A stretch of 64,000 nucleotides of DNA from an uncultured Alphaproteobacteria bacterium (lineage in GTDB: Bacteria > Pseudomonadota > Alphaproteobacteria > HIMB59), in assembly GCA_902575065.1 (NCBI GenBank), contig CACGPU010000004.1, positions 39,767 through 103,766 on the forward strand. The letters run 5' to 3'. A program made the position numbers and the translations under genes. Below are positions 16,428 through 25,422 of the stretch, piece by piece. The notes under the pieces are model-generated. The model was not told the origin of the DNA and made no database searches. It saw nothing but the letters and a program-made list of their open reading frames with translations. Positions within the stretch are counted from its first letter, which is position 1; the number at the start of each line of letters is the position of its first letter.

Positions 16428-17222
16428 TTATAGGCTTTTCAGCAATTCGCCGCTAATGGCTGCACTAGAGGCTATTAAACTCTCATCATTTAAGGGATCA
16501 AAAACATTACCTTTTTCATTTAGGCATATCCCACCAGCCTCATTTACTAAAATAATACCTGCTACGATATCCCAAAGATTTAATCTTAATGACCAAAATC
16601 CATCAAATTTTCCTGATGCCACATTTGCTAAATCAAGAGCTGAAGAACCAAGTATTCTGACACTTGTTTTCCTTTGAAGCGATCCTATTTGAGCAATTCC
16701 TTTTTCAAGAATATCTTCATGCTTGATTTGCACACCAGATGTAAACATACATCCATCTAACTTATCTCTTTGGGAAACCCTGAGCCTTTGGTTGTTAATC
16801 CAAGATCCAGAACCCTTATGAGCCCAAAATAATTCATTCAAAATTGGGTTATATGTAACACCAGCAATAATCTCTCCTTTTTGCATCAATCCAATGGTTA
16901 CTGCAAAGTAACCATTTCCATGTATGAAATTTTTTGTTCCGTCAAGTGGGTCTGAGATAAACACAGGAGTATCACCTTTAAGCTTATCTAAATCTTCAGC
17001 ACTAAAAGTCTCCTCATCAATTTGAAGAAAATCAGGTCTATCTTTTCCCAAAGTATAACTGATAGTTTCAGATGCTCTAATATCTGCAGAGGATACAAAA
17101 TCATTTTTGTCTTTTTTAGAAATTTGAAGTTTCTCAAGCTCTCCAAAATCTCTTATTAAAGATTTAGCAGCATTCCTACATGCCTTTTCCATAACAACAA
17201 TTACTGGTGGGACAATAGCCAT
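16428..17222 (-). CDS. Inositol monophosphatase family protein
   Basis: 264 aa. Metal-dependent phosphatase fold: [10 protein letters not shown] (metal Glu pair), [20 protein letters not shown] (DPxDGT metal motif), and the C-terminal [18 protein letters not shown] (WDxxAG signature). Such enzymes hydrolyse inositol phosphates, other sugar phosphates or PAP. SuhB-like members also help rRNA transcription. The precise substrate cannot be told. Located 8 nt downstream of efp and probably co-transcribed, an arrangement also known in other alphaproteobacteria. Confidence 0.9.
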   Translation of the reverse strand: MAIVPPVIVVMEKACRNAAKSLIRDFGELEKLQISKKDKNDFVSSADIRASETISYTLGKDRPDFLQIDEETFSAEDLDKLKGDTPVFISDPLDGTKNFIHGNGYFAVTIGLMQKGEIIAGVTYNPILNELFWAHKGSGSWINNQRLRVSQRDKLDGCMFTSGVQIKHEDILEKGIAQIGSLQRKTSVRILGSSALDLANVASGKFDGFWSLRLNLWDIVAGIILVNEAGGICLNEKGNVFDPLNDESLIASSAAISGELLKSL

Positions 17223-17230
17223 AGAAAAAA

Positions 17231-17797
17231 TTATTTTGCTTTTTCTATGTAAGTTAATTCAGACGTGTTTATTCTAATTTTGTCACCCGTTTCAATATGA
17301 GGTGGAACAGTGATTCTTACACCGTTAGTTAACAATGCTGGTTTATATGATGAAGATGCTGTTTGTCCTTTAACAACTGCCTCTGTTTCGGATATTTGCA
17401 CAGTAAGACTTTCAGGAGGATTAACATTCATTGGTTTTTCATCATAAAACTCAATAGAGACTTCCATTCCATCTTTAAGAAATTTTGCTGTATTTTCATT
17501 CACTTGACTAATATTCATAACTATTTGCTCATAGGTTTGGTTATTCATAAAAGTAAAATCCTCTCCACTACGAAATAAAAATTGATGATCTATCTCTTCA
17601 GCACGAATTTTTTCAAGAGACTCTGAACTTCTAAATCTCTCATTTAATTTTGACTGGTTTGAAATATTTTTCAACTCAGCTTGAATATATGCCCCACCTT
17701 TTCCAGGTTGCGTATGGGATAATTTAGCGACTTTCCAAAGCGAATTATTATGTTGAATTATATTTCCTATCTTTAAGTCGTTAGCATTAATTTTCAT
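17231..17797 (-). CDS. efp: Elongation factor P
   Basis: 188 aa, the standard EF-P length. The N-terminal KOW-like domain has MKINANDLKIGNIIQHNNSLWKVAKLSHTQPGKGGAYIQ. The tip lysine for modification lies in the PGKGG loop. The two OB-type domains follow, ending with VRITVPPHIETGDKIRINTSELTYIEKAK. EF-P rescues ribosomes stalled at polyproline. Its ATG start overlaps the fba stop by 4 nt. No modification genes (epmA/B, earP) are in the window. Confidence 0.96.
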   Translation of the reverse strand: MKINANDLKIGNIIQHNNSLWKVAKLSHTQPGKGGAYIQAELKNISNQSKLNERFRSSESLEKIRAEEIDHQFLFRSGEDFTFMNNQTYEQIVMNISQVNENTAKFLKDGMEVSIEFYDEKPMNVNPPESLTVQISETEAVVKGQTASSSYKPALLTNGVRITVPPHIETGDKIRINTSELTYIEKAK

Positions 17798-18711
17798 TTA
17801 GATTTATAAATTTGAATCATTCGCTCTAATAAAGCCAAGGCATCTACTTTAGATCTTTGAAAACAATTTCTTCCAATAATTGAGCCGTTTCCATCTCCCT
17901 GGTGAATTGCAAGCACCTCATCCATTAAAGCTTGATCATCTTTTGCATCACCACCCGAAAATACTACTAAGCGTTTTCCATCAAATGCAACTTTTTTGAT
18001 ATGAGCCACACGATCTTTTAAAGTGCTTATAGGTATATTATTATCTTCAAATGCTTTTTTAGTTGGGTCTTCCTCTAAAAAATCACTAGGAAGTTTTACT
18101 TTAATAATATTTGCCCCCAATAGAGCAGACATGTGTGCTGCATATGAAATTATGTTCATTGCTGTTTCACCTTTTTTGCTAATCTTTGAACCTCTCGCAT
18201 AAGCCCATAAAACCACAGCAAGACCTTTTTCTTTAGCTTCGAAACTAAGTCTTTTAAATTCTTCCATTAATTCAAAATTATGATCAGACCCAGGATAAAT
18301 TGTAAAACCTATCGCAGCACATCCTAATTTTAATGCATCATTTACACTCCCAGTAACAGCTTGATCAAAAGATGTTGCAAGAGTATTAGAGCTATTAATT
18401 TTCAATATAGTAGGAATTTGACCATTATAATTTCCAGAACTTGTTTGAAGTAAACCAAGAGGAGCTGCATAAGCTGATAAACCAGCATCTATTGCAAGTT
18501 GGTGATGATAGTTTGGATCGTAAGCTGGGGAATTTACAGCAAAGCTTCTATCAGGCCCGTGTTCAAAACCCTGATCGACAGGTAAAATTATCATTCTCCC
18601 AGTTCCGCCTAACTTTCCATGTCCCAAAATTTTCATAAGATTTGACCTCACACCGATATTCTCGTGAGTGTAGTTTGATATAATTTTTCTGGTTGTATTT
18701 GTAACTTTCAT
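17794..18711 (-). CDS. fba: Class I fructose-bisphosphate aldolase (DhnA/FbaB type)
   Basis: 305 aa. Blocks: GRMIILPVDQGFEHGPDRSF, AYAAPLGLLQ, IGFTIYPGSDH, ANIIKVKLPSDF (Schiff-base lysine region) and RLVVFSGGDAKDD. This is the archaeal-type class I aldolase also common in alphaproteobacteria, forming or cleaving fructose-1,6-bisphosphate in glycolysis/gluconeogenesis. A clear Shine-Dalgarno (AGGAG) spans the gap stop codon, one of few in the window, which suggests high expression. Pgk, often encoded between gap and this gene, is missing. Confidence 0.93.
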   Translation of the reverse strand: MKVTNTTRKIISNYTHENIGVRSNLMKILGHGKLGGTGRMIILPVDQGFEHGPDRSFAVNSPAYDPNYHHQLAIDAGLSAYAAPLGLLQTSSGNYNGQIPTILKINSSNTLATSFDQAVTGSVNDALKLGCAAIGFTIYPGSDHNFELMEEFKRLSFEAKEKGLAVVLWAYARGSKISKKGETAMNIISYAAHMSALLGANIIKVKLPSDFLEEDPTKKAFEDNNIPISTLKDRVAHIKKVAFDGKRLVVFSGGDAKDDQALMDEVLAIHQGDGNGSIIGRNCFQRSKVDALALLERMIQIYKSK

Positions 18712-18716
18712 AATTT

Positions 18717-18721
18717 CTCCT
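18717..18721 (-). promoter_or_regulatory. Shine-Dalgarno of fba
   Basis: AGGAG on the minus strand, about 5 nt before the fba ATG and overlapping the gap TAG stop. It is worth noting because SD sequences are rare in this window. Confidence 0.7.
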
Positions 18722-19736
18722 ATAAATTACACACTTGAGCCGTTGTCTCAAGCATTCTATTTGAAAATCCCCACTCGTTATCATACCAAGTCAACACTCT
18801 ACCAAAATTTTCTGATACCGTTGTTGTTTCACTTAGATCTAAAATAGAGCTCCTAGCGTCATGATTATAATCACTTGATACCTTAGGGTCTTTATCTACA
18901 CCTAAAATTCCTTTAAGTGAGCTATTTGCATATTCTTGAAACTTATTATTTAAATTTTCAGTCGAGATATTTTTTTTTGTATTAAATTTAAAATCTACAA
19001 GAGATACATTAGGAGTTGGGACTCTTATCGCAGTACCGTCTAATTTTCCCATTAAATGAGGCAGAACGAGGCCAACAGCTTTTGCTGCACCTGTACTTGT
19101 TGGTATGATGTTACTTGCAGCTGCTCTTGCTCTTCTAAGGTCTTTATGAAATGTGTCTACAGTATTTTGATCTCCTGTATAAGAGTGAATAGTTGTCATG
19201 TATCCACTCTCAATTCCAAACTCTTGATCTATAACAAAAGCTACAGGCGCAAGACAATTAGTTGTACAAGAGGCGTTAGATATTACTTGATGATCAATAT
19301 TAATATTTTTGTTATTAACTCCTTGCACAACCGTTATATCAGCATCAGAGCATGGAGCTGAGACTATAACTTTGCTAGCACCGCTTTCAATATGTGACAT
19401 TGCCTTTTCTTTAGATGCAAAAACACCCGTGCACTCTAAAATAATGTCGACTTTCTTATCTTTCCATTTCAAATCACTAGGGTTTCTTTCAGATGTAACA
19501 GTTACTGTATTTTCACCTATTATGAATTGCTCATTGGAGATTTTATTTATCTCCTTATTGAAAGTCCCGTGAATACTATCATATTTAAGTAAGTGAATAT
19601 TTGAGTCAATATCAGCTAAGTCGTTTATATAACTTATCTCATATTGATCACTAAATTCATTTAATCTTTCCAAAAAAGCCCGGTAAACAAGCCTCCCAAT
19701 TCTACCAAAACCATTAATAGCTACTTTTTTTTTCAT
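18720..19736 (-). CDS. gap: Glyceraldehyde-3-phosphate dehydrogenase, type I
   Basis: 338 aa. N-terminal NAD-binding motif INGFGRIGRLVYRAF, the catalytic cysteine near residue 155 in SNASCTTNCLAPVAF, the AAASNIIPTSTGAAKAVG block and the C-terminal WYDNEWGFSNRMLE are all intact. Interconverts glyceraldehyde-3-phosphate and 1,3-bisphosphoglycerate. ATG overlaps the tkt stop by 4 nt. Part of the tkt-gap-fba unit. Confidence 0.97.
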   Translation of the reverse strand: MKKKVAINGFGRIGRLVYRAFLERLNEFSDQYEISYINDLADIDSNIHLLKYDSIHGTFNKEINKISNEQFIIGENTVTVTSERNPSDLKWKDKKVDIILECTGVFASKEKAMSHIESGASKVIVSAPCSDADITVVQGVNNKNINIDHQVISNASCTTNCLAPVAFVIDQEFGIESGYMTTIHSYTGDQNTVDTFHKDLRRARAAASNIIPTSTGAAKAVGLVLPHLMGKLDGTAIRVPTPNVSLVDFKFNTKKNISTENLNNKFQEYANSSLKGILGVDKDPKVSSDYNHDARSSILDLSETTTVSENFGRVLTWYDNEWGFSNRMLETTAQVCNL

Positions 19737-21664
19737 TTTGTTTTAATTTTCCTTAATATTTTACTAGATATAGTTTTTACTGTTAAACCAAATTTTTTAA
19801 AAACTTCTTTTCCAGGTGCACTAGCACCAAAATTATCTAATCCAAATATATTTTCATATTTTGTGTACTTATTCCAATACATTGAAGACCCAGCTTCGAT
19901 TACAAAAGTTTCACTAGATTTTGATTTTAATAAATTATTTTTAAAAGTTTTTGACTGCTTTTCAAAAATAGATGTTGATGGCATTGAAATGACTTTTGCA
20001 ATAATACCATCACCTCTAATTCTTATAGCAACGTTGACAGCTAAAGACACTTCTGAACCAGTAGCTATAATAGTAATATCATTATTAATTTTTGGACCAT
20101 ATATAACGTAAGCACCTTTAAATATTTTTGAGTTTAATTTTTTATTTGAAATTTGTGCCAGATTTTGCCTCGAAAGACAGATAAATGAGGGAGCATCATT
20201 AATTTTTAAAGCCTCTCTCCAACATACAATTGTTTCTTTAAGATCGCAGGGTCTGAAAACATAACTATTGGGTATGAGTCTTAACATATTAATATGTTCA
20301 ACAGGTTGATGAGTAGGTCCATCTTCACCTAATCCGATAGAATCGTGTGTGAAAACTTGTATAGGATCAATTTTCATTAGTGCAGCTAAACGAAGACTTG
20401 GCTTCATATAATCAGCAAAACTCAAAAAAGTTCCCGAATATGTTTTATAAATTTTAGTAGCAGCAATACCATTCATTATGGCAGCCATACCATGCTCTCT
20501 TACACCATAATGGATATATTGTCCCACTGTGTTCGTACTATCCATTACGGACATTTTTTTACCTTTGGTATTATTGGAGCCAGTTAAGTCTGCAGAGCCT
20601 CCGAGTATCGGATGATCTTCTTTGAAATAATGTAATATTGCCTCAGAGGATTTTCTAGTAGCCTGATCAGAGTTAAAATCTCTTAAATCTATTTCTATTT
20701 TATTAAATAACTTATCTATATCTTTATTTGATAAATTTGTGTGAGATATTGATTTAGTTTTTTTGTATATTCTTAAATTTTTGGTGGATGAATTCCTCCA
20801 AATTTTTAAAAGTTTATCAGGAATTTGAAAAGGTTTTTCATTCCAAGATAATTTACTTCTCGTTAATTTTACCTCCTCTGGACCTAAGGGCGAGCCATGT
20901 GATGATGCTTTTGCAGATTTATTCGGAGAACCAAATCCAATAGTAGTTTTAAAATTTAACAAACAAGGTACTTTTGATACTTGTGCTTTTTTTAAAAGTT
21001 TATAAATATTTTTATGATCATGACCTTTTCCGCTATGTACCTCCCAATTTACTGATTTAAATCTAAGGTTTGTGTTATCACTAAAAGCTAGGTCTGTAGA
21101 TCCATCGATACTAATTTTGTTGTTGTCGTATATTAGTATCAAATTATTAAGTTTTAAGTGCCCAGCTAGACTTATTGCCTCTTGGCTAATTCCCTCCATT
21201 AAACAACCATCACCACAAAAAACATATACTTTTGGGGCTTTAGTCAATTTTTTCTCTTTTGAAAGCTTTTTAAGAGCTATGGCCATTCCTACTGCATTCG
21301 AAATTCCTTGCCCAAGAGGACCAGTCGTTATTTCTACACCAGCATCTGGTTCATATTCAGGATGTCCCGCTGTGATATATCCCAATTGTCTAAAATTTTT
21401 AATTTGAGAAATTGTCATTTTTTTATAACCGGTGAGGTATAAAAGTGAGTAAAGTAACATCGATCCATGCCCATTCGATAAAACGAATCGATCTCTAAGT
21501 AACCAGTTCGGATCCTTGGGATTATGAACAAGAAAATCGTGAAAGAGCACTGTGGCAATGTCAGCCATTCCCATCGGCATACCAGGATGACCAGATTTTG
21601 CTTTTTCTACCGCATCAATTGATAAAAATCTGATACAATTCGCTAATTTAGTATAATTTTTCAA
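19733..21664 (-). CDS. tkt: Transketolase
   Basis: 643 aa. TPP-dependent transfer of two-carbon units in the pentose phosphate pathway. Motifs: SGHPGMPMGMADIATVLF, TAGHPEYEPDAGVEITTGPLGQGI, the TPP/Mg loop FCGDGCLMEGISQEA, and in the pyrimidine domain REHGMAAIMNGIA and DSIGLGEDGPTHQPVEH. The start is a TTG at 21664, followed by KNYTKLANCIRFLSIDAV as in other transketolases. It is the first gene of the minus-strand operon, and only 35 nt separate it from the divergent coiled-coil gene, so both promoters must fit there. Confidence 0.96.
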   Translation of the reverse strand: MKNYTKLANCIRFLSIDAVEKAKSGHPGMPMGMADIATVLFHDFLVHNPKDPNWLLRDRFVLSNGHGSMLLYSLLYLTGYKKMTISQIKNFRQLGYITAGHPEYEPDAGVEITTGPLGQGISNAVGMAIALKKLSKEKKLTKAPKVYVFCGDGCLMEGISQEAISLAGHLKLNNLILIYDNNKISIDGSTDLAFSDNTNLRFKSVNWEVHSGKGHDHKNIYKLLKKAQVSKVPCLLNFKTTIGFGSPNKSAKASSHGSPLGPEEVKLTRSKLSWNEKPFQIPDKLLKIWRNSSTKNLRIYKKTKSISHTNLSNKDIDKLFNKIEIDLRDFNSDQATRKSSEAILHYFKEDHPILGGSADLTGSNNTKGKKMSVMDSTNTVGQYIHYGVREHGMAAIMNGIAATKIYKTYSGTFLSFADYMKPSLRLAALMKIDPIQVFTHDSIGLGEDGPTHQPVEHINMLRLIPNSYVFRPCDLKETIVCWREALKINDAPSFICLSRQNLAQISNKKLNSKIFKGAYVIYGPKINNDITIIATGSEVSLAVNVAIRIRGDGIIAKVISMPSTSIFEKQSKTFKNNLLKSKSSETFVIEAGSSMYWNKYTKYENIFGLDNFGASAPGKEVFKKFGLTVKTISSKILRKIKTK

Positions 21665-21699
21665 TGGAATAACTTTTCTTTATAACTAATAATTAATGT

Positions 21700-21960
21700 A
21701 TGAACGAATTTCAACAACAAATACTTCAAAAAATCGACCAAATTGCAACAAAACTCCAGAATTATAAAACTAATAATCAAGAATTAATAAATGAGAAACA
21801 AGAATTAAAAGCCAAGTTAGAATATTTAGAAAGAAGAGAGTTAGAATTAGTAACCGAATTAGAAAATAACAAATCAGAGTTATCTGAAAAATCTCAAATT
21901 ATCGATCAAGCAACTAATAAAATTGAGGAATTATTGGGCTCAATAGATATAGATGGCTAA
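21700..21960 (+). CDS. Small coiled-coil protein upstream of zapA (ZauP/DUF4164-like)
   Basis: 86 aa, nearly entirely heptad-patterned coiled coil (NEFQQQILQKIDQIATKLQNY, ELKAKLEYLERRELELVTELEN). No catalytic motif. In alphaproteobacteria a short coiled-coil gene of this size precedes zapA; the Caulobacter counterpart ZauP partners ZapA at the Z-ring. Overlap with zapA by 8 nt supports this. Assignment is by context and shape, not by sequence signature. Confidence 0.6.
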   Translation: MNEFQQQILQKIDQIATKLQNYKTNNQELINEKQELKAKLEYLERRELELVTELENNKSELSEKSQIIDQATNKIEELLGSIDIDG

Positions 21961-22285
21961 TTTAACTCTAACAATTGGAGGGAGACCACTAAAAGTACAA
22001 TGCTCCGATGATAATGTTGAAACAGTAAAAGAGATAGCTTCCTCAATTAGTAAACTTATTGAAGATGAGAAAAAAGAGAATGTACCTTTTTTAACATCGA
22101 CACTTATTGCCTATCTTAAATCCATGGAAGATGTTTTAAAAAAACAAAAAATATTGCAAGACTCATTGAATAAGAAATTATTTTATGAGAGTCGTATTCA
22201 AGAATTACAAAATGAAAATAATCATTTAAAATCTGACATTGAGCAAATTTTCAAAAAACTAAATGATAATATAATCATTGAATAA
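21953..22285 (+). CDS. zapA: Cell division protein ZapA
   Basis: 110 aa. N-terminal globular domain MANLTLTIGGRPLKVQCSDD followed by VKEIASSISKLI and a long C-terminal coiled coil (KKLFYESRIQELQNENNHL). This is the standard ZapA layout. ZapA bundles FtsZ protofilaments at midcell. It lies between the coiled-coil gene and fau, the conserved zapA-fau context. In many proteobacteria 6S RNA lies between zapA and fau, but here the two genes overlap by 8 nt, leaving no space for it. Confidence 0.88.
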   Translation: MANLTLTIGGRPLKVQCSDDNVETVKEIASSISKLIEDEKKENVPFLTSTLIAYLKSMEDVLKKQKILQDSLNKKLFYESRIQELQNENNHLKSDIEQIFKKLNDNIIIE

Positions 22286-22841
22286 AAAACAAATTCGAAA
22301 ACATCACCTGGACCTAAGAATGCAACTAGGCACTTCAGATTTAAATATTTTTTCTAATATAATAAATTCAAAAATATTAGATTTAATTGAAAAAATTAAT
22401 CCAAATAGTTCTGTTGGTTTATTTTATCCATATAAGAATGAAGTTGATGTATTGAGAATTTCTAGTGATTTAATAAATAAAAATATCAAATGTTCACTTC
22501 CCAAAGTAATATCAAAAGGGTCCTCATTAAAGTATTTTGAATACAACCCTTATAGTCCAAATTTAGAAAAAGGTTTCAGCGGTATTATGGAACCTAAGGG
22601 TGAAAAGACATTAGATCCTGATATAATTATTGCATCATGCTCCGCATTTAACGAACAAGGTTTTAGAGTAGGCTATGGAGGTGGTTTTTTTGACAGAACT
22701 ATTGAAGAATTGAGAAAAAAAGGAAATTTAAAAACTATTCTAGCTGCTTTTGAAATTCAAAAAACCAACTACAATTTTCAGGAGAGTTTTGACCAAAAAG
22801 TAGATTACATTTGTTCAGAACAAAAAATCTATTCTTTATGA
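22278..22841 (+). CDS. fau: 5-formyltetrahydrofolate cyclo-ligase
   Basis: 187 aa. ATP-dependent conversion of 5-formyl-THF to 5,10-methenyl-THF. Start TTG at 22278 reads MNKKQIRKHHLDLRMQL. VGLFYPYKNEVDV and the ATP-binding signature GFRVGYGGGFFDRTIEEL are diagnostic. Normal length (about 180-200). Overlaps zapA by 8 nt upstream and ymdB by 4 nt downstream. Confidence 0.93.
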   Translation: MNKKQIRKHHLDLRMQLGTSDLNIFSNIINSKILDLIEKINPNSSVGLFYPYKNEVDVLRISSDLINKNIKCSLPKVISKGSSLKYFEYNPYSPNLEKGFSGIMEPKGEKTLDPDIIIASCSAFNEQGFRVGYGGGFFDRTIEELRKKGNLKTILAAFEIQKTNYNFQESFDQKVDYICSEQKIYSL

Positions 22842-23653
22842 ATTTTTTGGTGATAGGAGATGTTGTTGGAAGGTCAGGTAGAACAGCTCTTAAAGAAAAT
22901 TTAAAAAAGATACAAGATCAATTTAATATCAGCTTTACAATAATTAATGCTGAAAATTCAGCTGGTGGTTATGGACTTACAGGAAAAATATATGAAGAGC
23001 TTATAAGTTGGGGAGCTGATGCTATCACTTTAGGAAATCATGCTTGGAAACAAAAAGAGATCATAGAATATATGGATCAAAACCCAGATCATAATATTAT
23101 CAGACCTTTAAATTTCGAAGTTGGATCTCCTGGTAGGGGGTTTAAAATTTTCACACATGAAAATGGAAAAAGAATATTGGTAAGTCAAGTTCATGGTCAA
23201 ACATTTATCGACCTTCCTTTAAGTAACCCTTTTCATTCTATTGATACACAACTTTTATCTATGATTAATGACCATAAAATAGATTATTCATTTTTAGAAG
23301 TACATGCTGAAGTAACATCTGAAAAAAATGGTATAGCTCAAAATTATGATGGAAAATTTACAGCAATATATGGGACTCATGTTCATATTCCAACCTCAGA
23401 CGCTAGGGTGTTAGAAAAAGGCACTTGTTTTCAAACAGATATTGGCATGACAGGAGATTATAATTCTGTTATTGGTATGAAAAAAGAAAGCGCAATCAAA
23501 AGAATGAGAACTGGGTCAAACTCTCACAGACTGGAACCTGCAGAGGGATTGGCAACTATTTCTGGAGCGGTCATTACTACAAATTTAGGGGATAAAAATT
23601 CAATTCAATCTATTCAAATAGGTGGTGTTTTGGATAGTAATTTATTATCTTAG
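22838..23653 (+). CDS. ymdB: YmdB-type metallophosphoesterase
   Basis: About 271 aa. The track starts at a TTG (22811). The ATG at 22838 (MNFLVIGDVVGRSGRTAL) overlaps the fau stop as ATGA and matches family N-termini. Metal-site motifs: GDVVGRSG, NAENSAGGYGLT, ITLGNHAWK, and the paired histidines of FTAIYGTHVHIPTSDARVL. YmdB-like (TIGR00282) proteins hydrolyse 2',3'-cyclic nucleotides in Bacillus. In alphaproteobacteria they commonly sit between fau and yebC, as here. Confidence 0.9.
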   Translation: MNFLVIGDVVGRSGRTALKENLKKIQDQFNISFTIINAENSAGGYGLTGKIYEELISWGADAITLGNHAWKQKEIIEYMDQNPDHNIIRPLNFEVGSPGRGFKIFTHENGKRILVSQVHGQTFIDLPLSNPFHSIDTQLLSMINDHKIDYSFLEVHAEVTSEKNGIAQNYDGKFTAIYGTHVHIPTSDARVLEKGTCFQTDIGMTGDYNSVIGMKKESAIKRMRTGSNSHRLEPAEGLATISGAVITTNLGDKNSIQSIQIGGVLDSNLLS

Positions 23654-23656
23654 CTC

Positions 23657-24397
23657 ATGGCAGGACATTCAAAATTTAAAAATATTCAATATCGTAAAGG
23701 TGCTCAGGACAAAAAAAGAGCAAAACAATTTGCAAAAATTGGAAGAGAAATTCAAATAGCCGTGAAGATTGGAGGAACTGATCCAGAGTCCAATCCAAGA
23801 TTGAGACTAGCAATAACAAATGCTCGAAGTGTAAATATGCCAAAGGATAATGTAGATAGAGCTATTAATAAAAATAATAATGAAGCTTCTGATTATTCAG
23901 AGGTTCGATATGAGGGGTATGGTCCATTTGGAACAGCTTTTATAGTTGAGGCCTTAACAGATAATAAAAATAGAACAGCATCAGAAATTAGATCTATTTT
24001 TTCAAAGAATGGGGGAAATTTGGGGGAGACAGGAAGTGTGAGCTTTAATTTTAATAAAGTAGGAGAAATACAAATCAAAAAAGAAATTGACGATAGTGCA
24101 CTGGAGGATTTACTTGACCATGGCTTAGAGGATTATAATACAGATGACGATGTAACATATCTTTATTCTTCTTTTGAGGAATTAGCATCTTTTGAGAAAA
24201 TTTTAGTAGATAAAAAGTTTGACATTGAAAGTGCAAATATTATCTGGAAGCCAAATTTAACTGTAAAAATTGAAAAAAAGGAAGATCTTGACAAGCTTAT
24301 TAGATTAAATGAAGAGTTAGAGGATAACGATGATGTTCAAAATTGTTTTTCAAATCTTGATTTTGATAGTGAATTACTAGAGGTTAATAATGCCTGA
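23657..24397 (+). CDS. yebC: YebC/PmpR/TACO1 family protein
   Basis: 246 aa. MAGHSKFKNIQYRKGAQDKKRAKQ is the unmistakable YebC N-terminus. NMPKDNVDRAIN and the GYGPFGTAFIVEALTDNKNRT block follow. Long annotated as a transcriptional regulator; more recent work on the family supports a translation role at polyproline stalls. It is directly followed, with an 8-nt overlap, by a small nuclease gene where ruvC is often found. Confidence 0.95.
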   Translation: MAGHSKFKNIQYRKGAQDKKRAKQFAKIGREIQIAVKIGGTDPESNPRLRLAITNARSVNMPKDNVDRAINKNNNEASDYSEVRYEGYGPFGTAFIVEALTDNKNRTASEIRSIFSKNGGNLGETGSVSFNFNKVGEIQIKKEIDDSALEDLLDHGLEDYNTDDDVTYLYSSFEELASFEKILVDKKFDIESANIIWKPNLTVKIEKKEDLDKLIRLNEELEDNDDVQNCFSNLDFDSELLEVNNA

Positions 24398-24713
24398 TAA
24401 AGCTTGGAAAAATAGGGAAAGACTTGTTGCAAAGTTTTTTGGAGGTTTGAGAAATGCTCTTAGTGGGATCAATTCAAAAGTTACTCATTCTGATGTAATT
24501 CACGATAATTTATTCATTGAGTGTAAATTAAGAGCTAAACATACAGCTATTAAATTATGGGATGATACAAAATCTTTAGCAGATAAGGAAAAAAAGACCC
24601 CAGTCATTGCATTATGTGAAAAAAATAGACCTGGTTTTTGGATAATGGTACATTCAGATGATTTTGAGAAGGTCTCTAAAGAACTTAAAAATAAAAATAT
24701 AATTGATGAATAA
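24390..24713 (+). CDS. Small PD-(D/E)XK nuclease-like protein (Hjc/phage resolvase-like)
   Basis: 107 aa. An N-terminal helix with a conserved glutamate (WKNRERLVAKFFGGLRN) is followed by SDVIHDNLFIECKLR, i.e. an Asp then an E-x-K. A later strand/helix pair (KTPVIALCEKNRPGFWIMVHSDDF) completes a layout typical of small PD-(D/E)XK nucleases such as archaeal Hjc and phage resolvases. The gene overlaps yebC and lies 6 nt before tolQ. In many proteobacteria this interval holds ruvC-ruvA-ruvB, none of which is in the window. Whether it cuts junctions or is a VSR/VRR-type nuclease cannot be told. Confidence 0.6.
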   Translation: MPDKAWKNRERLVAKFFGGLRNALSGINSKVTHSDVIHDNLFIECKLRAKHTAIKLWDDTKSLADKEKKTPVIALCEKNRPGFWIMVHSDDFEKVSKELKNKNIIDE

Positions 24714-24719
24714 TAAATA

Positions 24720-25418
24720 ATGGAAGAAGTAGTCAACTTAGCATCCCTTGAAGGTTCGGTAGATTTTTCAATGATGGGAATGTTTTTAAAATCTGACTGG
24801 GTTGTAAAATTTGTAATTATATTGTTAGTTATTTTTTCAATTCAATCTTGGAAGACAATCATTCAAAAAATTTTATTAATAAATAAACTTAAAAAAATAT
24901 CAAAAAAATTTGAAAACCATTTTTGGTCTGGGGTGTCTTTAGATGAGCTATACAAACAAATTGACGAATTTGATCAAGAAAGTTTCTCAAATATATTTAG
25001 AAATATTATGAATGAATACGAAAAATCTCGAATTCAGAAAAATAAAATAGACTCAGCTTTCATTCAAAGACTTTATACCTCTCTTGATTTAAGTATTGCT
25101 GTTGAAGATACAAATTTAAATAAAGGATTGTCTTTTTTGGCTTCCTCTGGATCTGTAGCACCTTTTATAGGATTATTTGGTACAGTTTGGGGAATTATGA
25201 ACAGTTTTCAAGCAATAGCAATTGCTCAAAATACTAATCTCGCTGTAGTTGCACCCGGTATTGCAGAGGCTTTATTTGTAACCGCTTTAGGTCTTTTCGT
25301 TGCTATTCCCTCAACCGCATACTACAACCTCATTACCTCAAAAATCGATAACTATTTGTCAGAGGCTGAGAGTTTTGGGAAGGATTTAGTTAATATAATT
25401 TCACGCCAAGTTAAATAA
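24720..25418 (+). CDS. tolQ: TolQ, proton channel subunit of Tol-Pal
   Basis: 232 aa inner-membrane protein of the MotA/TolQ/ExbB family. One N-terminal helix (VKFVIILLVIFSIQSW) is followed by a long cytoplasmic loop and two further helices. The channel signature is SSGSVAPFIGLFGTVWGIMNSF, followed by APGIAEALFVTALGLFVAIPS. With TolR it uses the proton gradient to energise TolA during outer-membrane constriction. First of a complete tolQRAB-pal-cpoB set. Confidence 0.96.
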   Translation: MEEVVNLASLEGSVDFSMMGMFLKSDWVVKFVIILLVIFSIQSWKTIIQKILLINKLKKISKKFENHFWSGVSLDELYKQIDEFDQESFSNIFRNIMNEYEKSRIQKNKIDSAFIQRLYTSLDLSIAVEDTNLNKGLSFLASSGSVAPFIGLFGTVWGIMNSFQAIAIAQNTNLAVVAPGIAEALFVTALGLFVAIPSTAYYNLITSKIDNYLSEAESFGKDLVNIISRQVK

Positions 25419-25422
25419 TTAT

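Noticed and set aside
22270-22290. 6S RNA between zapA and fau
   Set aside because: The two genes overlap by 8 nt, so there is no space for the roughly 180-nt RNA here.
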